Shown: in pieces, positions 16,359 through 18,364 of the stretch
Position numbering within the stretch: the stretch's first letter is position 1
How the letters are laid out: each line of letters begins with the position of its first letter
Source: an uncultured Pseudomonadota bacterium
GTDB taxonomy: Bacteria; Pseudomonadota; Gammaproteobacteria; Burkholderiales; SG8-41
Assembly (NCBI GenBank): GCA_946885605.1
Contig: CAMPGR010000076.1
Span: 1 to 18,364 of the forward strand
Direction of reading: 5' to 3'
DNA length: 18,364 bases
Made by a program: the position numbers and the translations under genes
The notes under the pieces: generated by a model
What the model was told of the DNA's origin: nothing
Database searches by the model: none
The model's input: the letters and a program-made list of their open reading frames with translations, nothing else

Positions 16359-16363
16359 GAGGA

Positions 16364-17080
16364 TCAGGCCTTCTGGATCAAACGCGTGGCGTCAACGAGC
16401 GAGGATACTATAGCATCAGCATCGAGCTCGCGTACATCGTGCCCTTCGTTGTATCCGTAGGTCACGCAGAACACCGGGCAGCCGGCGGCGCGGGCGGCCT
16501 GCACATCGTTGAGGGAATCGCCGATCATCAGCATGTCGCGCGAAGCGACGCGCAGTTTCTCGCAGGCGTGAAGGAGCGGCGCGGGATCCGGCTTTTTCTG
16601 CGGCAGCGTATCGCCCGCTAAGACCACCGAAAAGTAACTGGCAAGGCCGGTCTGCTCGAGCAACGGCTCGGTGTAGCGCATCGATTTATTGGTGACGCAG
16701 CCGAGCGGGAATCCTGCGGCACGCAAGCGCTCGAGGGCATCCATGACGCCCGGATAAATCGTGGTATGCCGGCCGTTCACACTGGCGTAGCAGCGCTCAT
16801 AGATGGGCAGTGCCCGCTCGAAGAGCACCGGGTCGGCCTCCCCGTCGATTCTGCCCGCCAGCGTGCGTTTCACGAGATTCGTAATGCCCTTGCCCACGAA
16901 CGTCCGGATCAACTCCCGGTCGAGGGGGGGACGTTCGAGCGCCTCGAGCATCAGGTTGGCGGCAACCGCGAGATCCGGGATCGTGTCGAGCAGCGTGCCG
17001 TCGAGATCGATGATGACCGCGCGCACGCGCAGGGGAAAGCGCGCGCGAGCGCTGTCGCGAGTGTGTGCGGCCGAATCCAA
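16364..17080 (-). CDS. gph: Phosphoglycolate phosphatase (HAD family)
   Basis: HAD-family hydrolase that removes phosphate from 2-phosphoglycolate, a by-product of DNA repair and oxygenation chemistry. The HAD motifs are all visible: DLDGTLLDT (nucleophile and acid Asp), VTNKS (Thr), KKPDP (Lys) and MIGDSLNDVQAA (acidic pair). No ATG start exists near the N-terminus. A TTG at 17080, 2 bases after the rpe stop, gives 238 residues and keeps the FPLRVRAVIIDLDGT segment common in relatives. A GTG at 17026 would give 220 residues. Both ribosome sites are weak, so the start is uncertain. The open frame continues to about 18361 but only as antisense sequence of rpe and apaG. The rpe-gph-trpE order is widely conserved. 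Confidence 0.88.
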   Translation of the reverse strand: MDSAAHTRDSARARFPLRVRAVIIDLDGTLLDTIPDLAVAANLMLEALERPPLDRELIRTFVGKGITNLVKRTLAGRIDGEADPVLFERALPIYERCYASVNGRHTTIYPGVMDALERLRAAGFPLGCVTNKSMRYTEPLLEQTGLASYFSVVLAGDTLPQKKPDPAPLLHACEKLRVASRDMLMIGDSLNDVQAARAAGCPVFCVTYGYNEGHDVRELDADAIVSSLVDATRLIQKA

Positions 17081-17082
17081 TA

Positions 17083-17754
17083 TCAGGCCCGGGCGAGTTC
17101 CGTGCGCATGGCGCCGATCGTCGCTTTGTAATCGTTCGTGCCGAAGATCGCCGAGCCGGCGACGAAAGTATCGGCGCCGGCGCGCGCAATTCCCGCCATG
17201 TTGTCGACCTTCACCCCGCCATCCACCTCGAGCCAGATGTCGCGCCCGACCGCGTCGATGCGCGCGCGCACGGCGCGCAGCTTGTTGAGCGCCTCCGGGA
17301 TGAACGCCTGGCCCGGAAATCCGGGGTTCACGGACATGATGAGGACGAGGTCGAGCTCGGCCAGCACATGATCGAGCCATACAAGCGGCGTGGCGGGGTT
17401 GAGTACGAGCCCCGCCTTGCACCCATTGCTCTTGATGAGCCCTATAGTGCGATGAACATGCTCGGACGCTTCCGGGTGGAAGGTGATGATGTTGGCGCCC
17501 GCTGCGGCGAAGTCCGGAATGATGCGATCCACCGGCTTCACCATCAAGTGCACATCGATCGGCACCGGCACCAGCGGACGAATCGCGGCGCACACGAGCG
17601 GACCTACGGTGAGATTCGGCACGTAGTGGTTGTCCATCACATCGAAGTGCACGATGTCGGCCCCGGCCGCCACGACGTCGCGCACTTCCTCTCCCAGTCG
17701 CGCGAAGTCCGCAGACAGTATGCTCGGTGCGATACGGTATTTCATTTGGGACAT
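17083..17754 (-). CDS. rpe: Ribulose-phosphate 3-epimerase
   Basis: Interconverts ribulose 5-phosphate and xylulose 5-phosphate in the pentose phosphate pathway. From the ATG at 17754 ([21 protein letters not shown]) it has 223 residues, close to E. coli Rpe (225). The metal and catalytic residues are in HFDVMD (H37, D39), DVHLMV (H69) and LEVDGG, with [10 protein letters not shown] as the phosphate-binding loop region. An ATG at 17775 would add MPGRGRP. It overlaps a good -10 box TACAAT (17779-17774, no clear -35) and is therefore disfavoured. The ATG at 17745 is also possible. It is first gene of rpe-gph-trpE and divergent from apaG. Confidence 0.95.
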   Translation of the reverse strand: MSQMKYRIAPSILSADFARLGEEVRDVVAAGADIVHFDVMDNHYVPNLTVGPLVCAAIRPLVPVPIDVHLMVKPVDRIIPDFAAAGANIITFHPEASEHVHRTIGLIKSNGCKAGLVLNPATPLVWLDHVLAELDLVLIMSVNPGFPGQAFIPEALNKLRAVRARIDAVGRDIWLEVDGGVKVDNMAGIARAGADTFVAGSAIFGTNDYKATIGAMRTELARA

Positions 17755-17857
17755 TGGACGGCCGCGACCCGGCATTGTACCCGCTATCGCGGCGGAGGCA
17801 CCAGCCGCGCGCGCCGCCCGGCTTGCTTCTCGGCTGAAGTTCGGGTGAAATTCTTAC

Positions 17858-18238
17858 ATGACGGACAAGAAGTACGAAATCACCGTGAGTGCGCGCTCGA
17901 TCTTCGTTCCCGACCAGTCCGACGAAAAAAGCCGGCGCTACGTGTTCGCTTACACGATCACCATCACCAATACGGGTGATGTGGCCGCGCAACTCGTGAG
18001 CCGGCACTGGATCATCACCGATGCGGAGAACGGGGTGCAGGAGGTGCGCGGCGCCGGTGTCGTGGGCGAGCAGCCATTGCTGCGGCCTCGGGAGAGCTTC
18101 GAGTACACCAGCGGGGCTGTGATCGCCACGCCGGTCGGAACGATGCGCGGGAGCTATCAGATGGTGGCGGAAGACGGTGTGAAATTCGATGCGCCGATTC
18201 CCGAATTCACGCTCTCCGTGCCGCGCGTTCTCCACTGA
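17858..18238 (+). CDS. apaG: ApaG family protein
   Basis: A 126-residue ApaG protein (E. coli 125), a fibronectin-type beta-sandwich fold. It is linked genetically to cobalt/magnesium tolerance and diadenosine tetraphosphate levels, though its biochemical activity remains poorly defined. Family segments are YEITVSARSIFVPDQSD, RYVFAYTITITNTG, LVSRHWIITDA, the GxGxxG motif in VRGAGVVGEQP, and GSYQMVAEDG near the end. The ATG at 17858 lacks a strong ribosome site. It is divergent from rpe across about 100 bases, the arrangement typical of betaproteobacteria. No clear terminator follows. Confidence 0.94.
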   Translation: MTDKKYEITVSARSIFVPDQSDEKSRRYVFAYTITITNTGDVAAQLVSRHWIITDAENGVQEVRGAGVVGEQPLLRPRESFEYTSGAVIATPVGTMRGSYQMVAEDGVKFDAPIPEFTLSVPRVLH

Positions 18239-18364
18239 GCTCAAGCTAAACCTGCCCCGCCGTTCGGCACCGGGTCGCGGCCCCGTATGAGAGTATGGCC
18301 GCACCCTTCCGTCACCAGCCACTAGAACCTTAGAGCGGTGGTACGGGAGTGCGTGCTTCATGGT
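18239..18364. other. Non-coding end of window after apaG
   Basis: No supported gene is seen in these 126 bases. The inverted repeat GCGGCC/GGCCGC (18277-18282 with 18297-18302) could form a hairpin with a 14-base loop, but no T-run follows. Confidence 0.4.

Noticed and set aside
17774..17779. Full promoter for rpe
   Set aside because: TACAAT is a good -10 box but no -35 match was found at standard spacing, so it is only mentioned in the rpe entry.
17081..18361. Large N-terminal extension of gph giving a 665-residue protein
   Set aside because: The extension is antisense to apaG and overlaps rpe in another frame; only the part after about 17080 resembles HAD phosphatases.

Overview
The window looks like a high-GC proteobacterial chromosome, most likely a betaproteobacterium. 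The basis is recognition of family-typical sequences in ribosomal protein S9, L13 and ErpA, together with the gene order; no search was run. Nearly all genes are conserved housekeeping genes with intact reading frames. No tRNA, rRNA, CRISPR array, integrase, transposase or phage gene was seen.

Layout. 1-956 (-) is the 5' part of tyrS, cut by the window edge. 1106-2380 (+) is a MepM-type M23 peptidase, closed by a bidirectional terminator. 2444-5073 (-) holds argC, a DUF6776-like membrane coiled-coil protein, a bactofilin and erpA, listed in transcription order. 5219-6050 (-) is rplM-rpsI with a strong promoter and its own terminator. 6165-7385 (+) is an ElyC/YdcF protein followed by a YhfA-type OsmC protein. 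7471-10504 (-) is trpG-trpD-trpC-coq7, tightly overlapped. 10812-13402 (+) is a TonB-dependent receptor overlapping a YfiR/DUF4154 gene. 13590-14666 (-) is a radical SAM/SPASM gene broken by two single-base indels. 14743-17754 (-) is rpe-gph-trpE. 17858-18238 (+) is apaG.

How it fits together. The minus strand carries the first steps of tryptophan synthesis (TrpE/TrpG, TrpD, TrpC), but trpE is separated from trpGDC by about 4.2 kb of unrelated genes. The same gap in Pseudomonas aeruginosa holds the R/F pyocin cluster. The receptor plus YfiR pair looks like the outer-membrane and periplasmic half of a signalling module whose cytoplasmic enzyme is not here. The bactofilin, DUF6776 protein, M23 peptidase and ElyC give the left half a cell-envelope theme.

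Most interesting leads: the trpE-trpG insertion; the orphan receptor/YfiR pair; a three-stem-loop, terminator-ended candidate small RNA between yfiR and the radical SAM gene; a 24-codon ORF with two Trp codons ahead of trpE; and a possible bactofilin/DUF6776 membrane-anchor pair. No clearly new system can be proven from this sequence alone.
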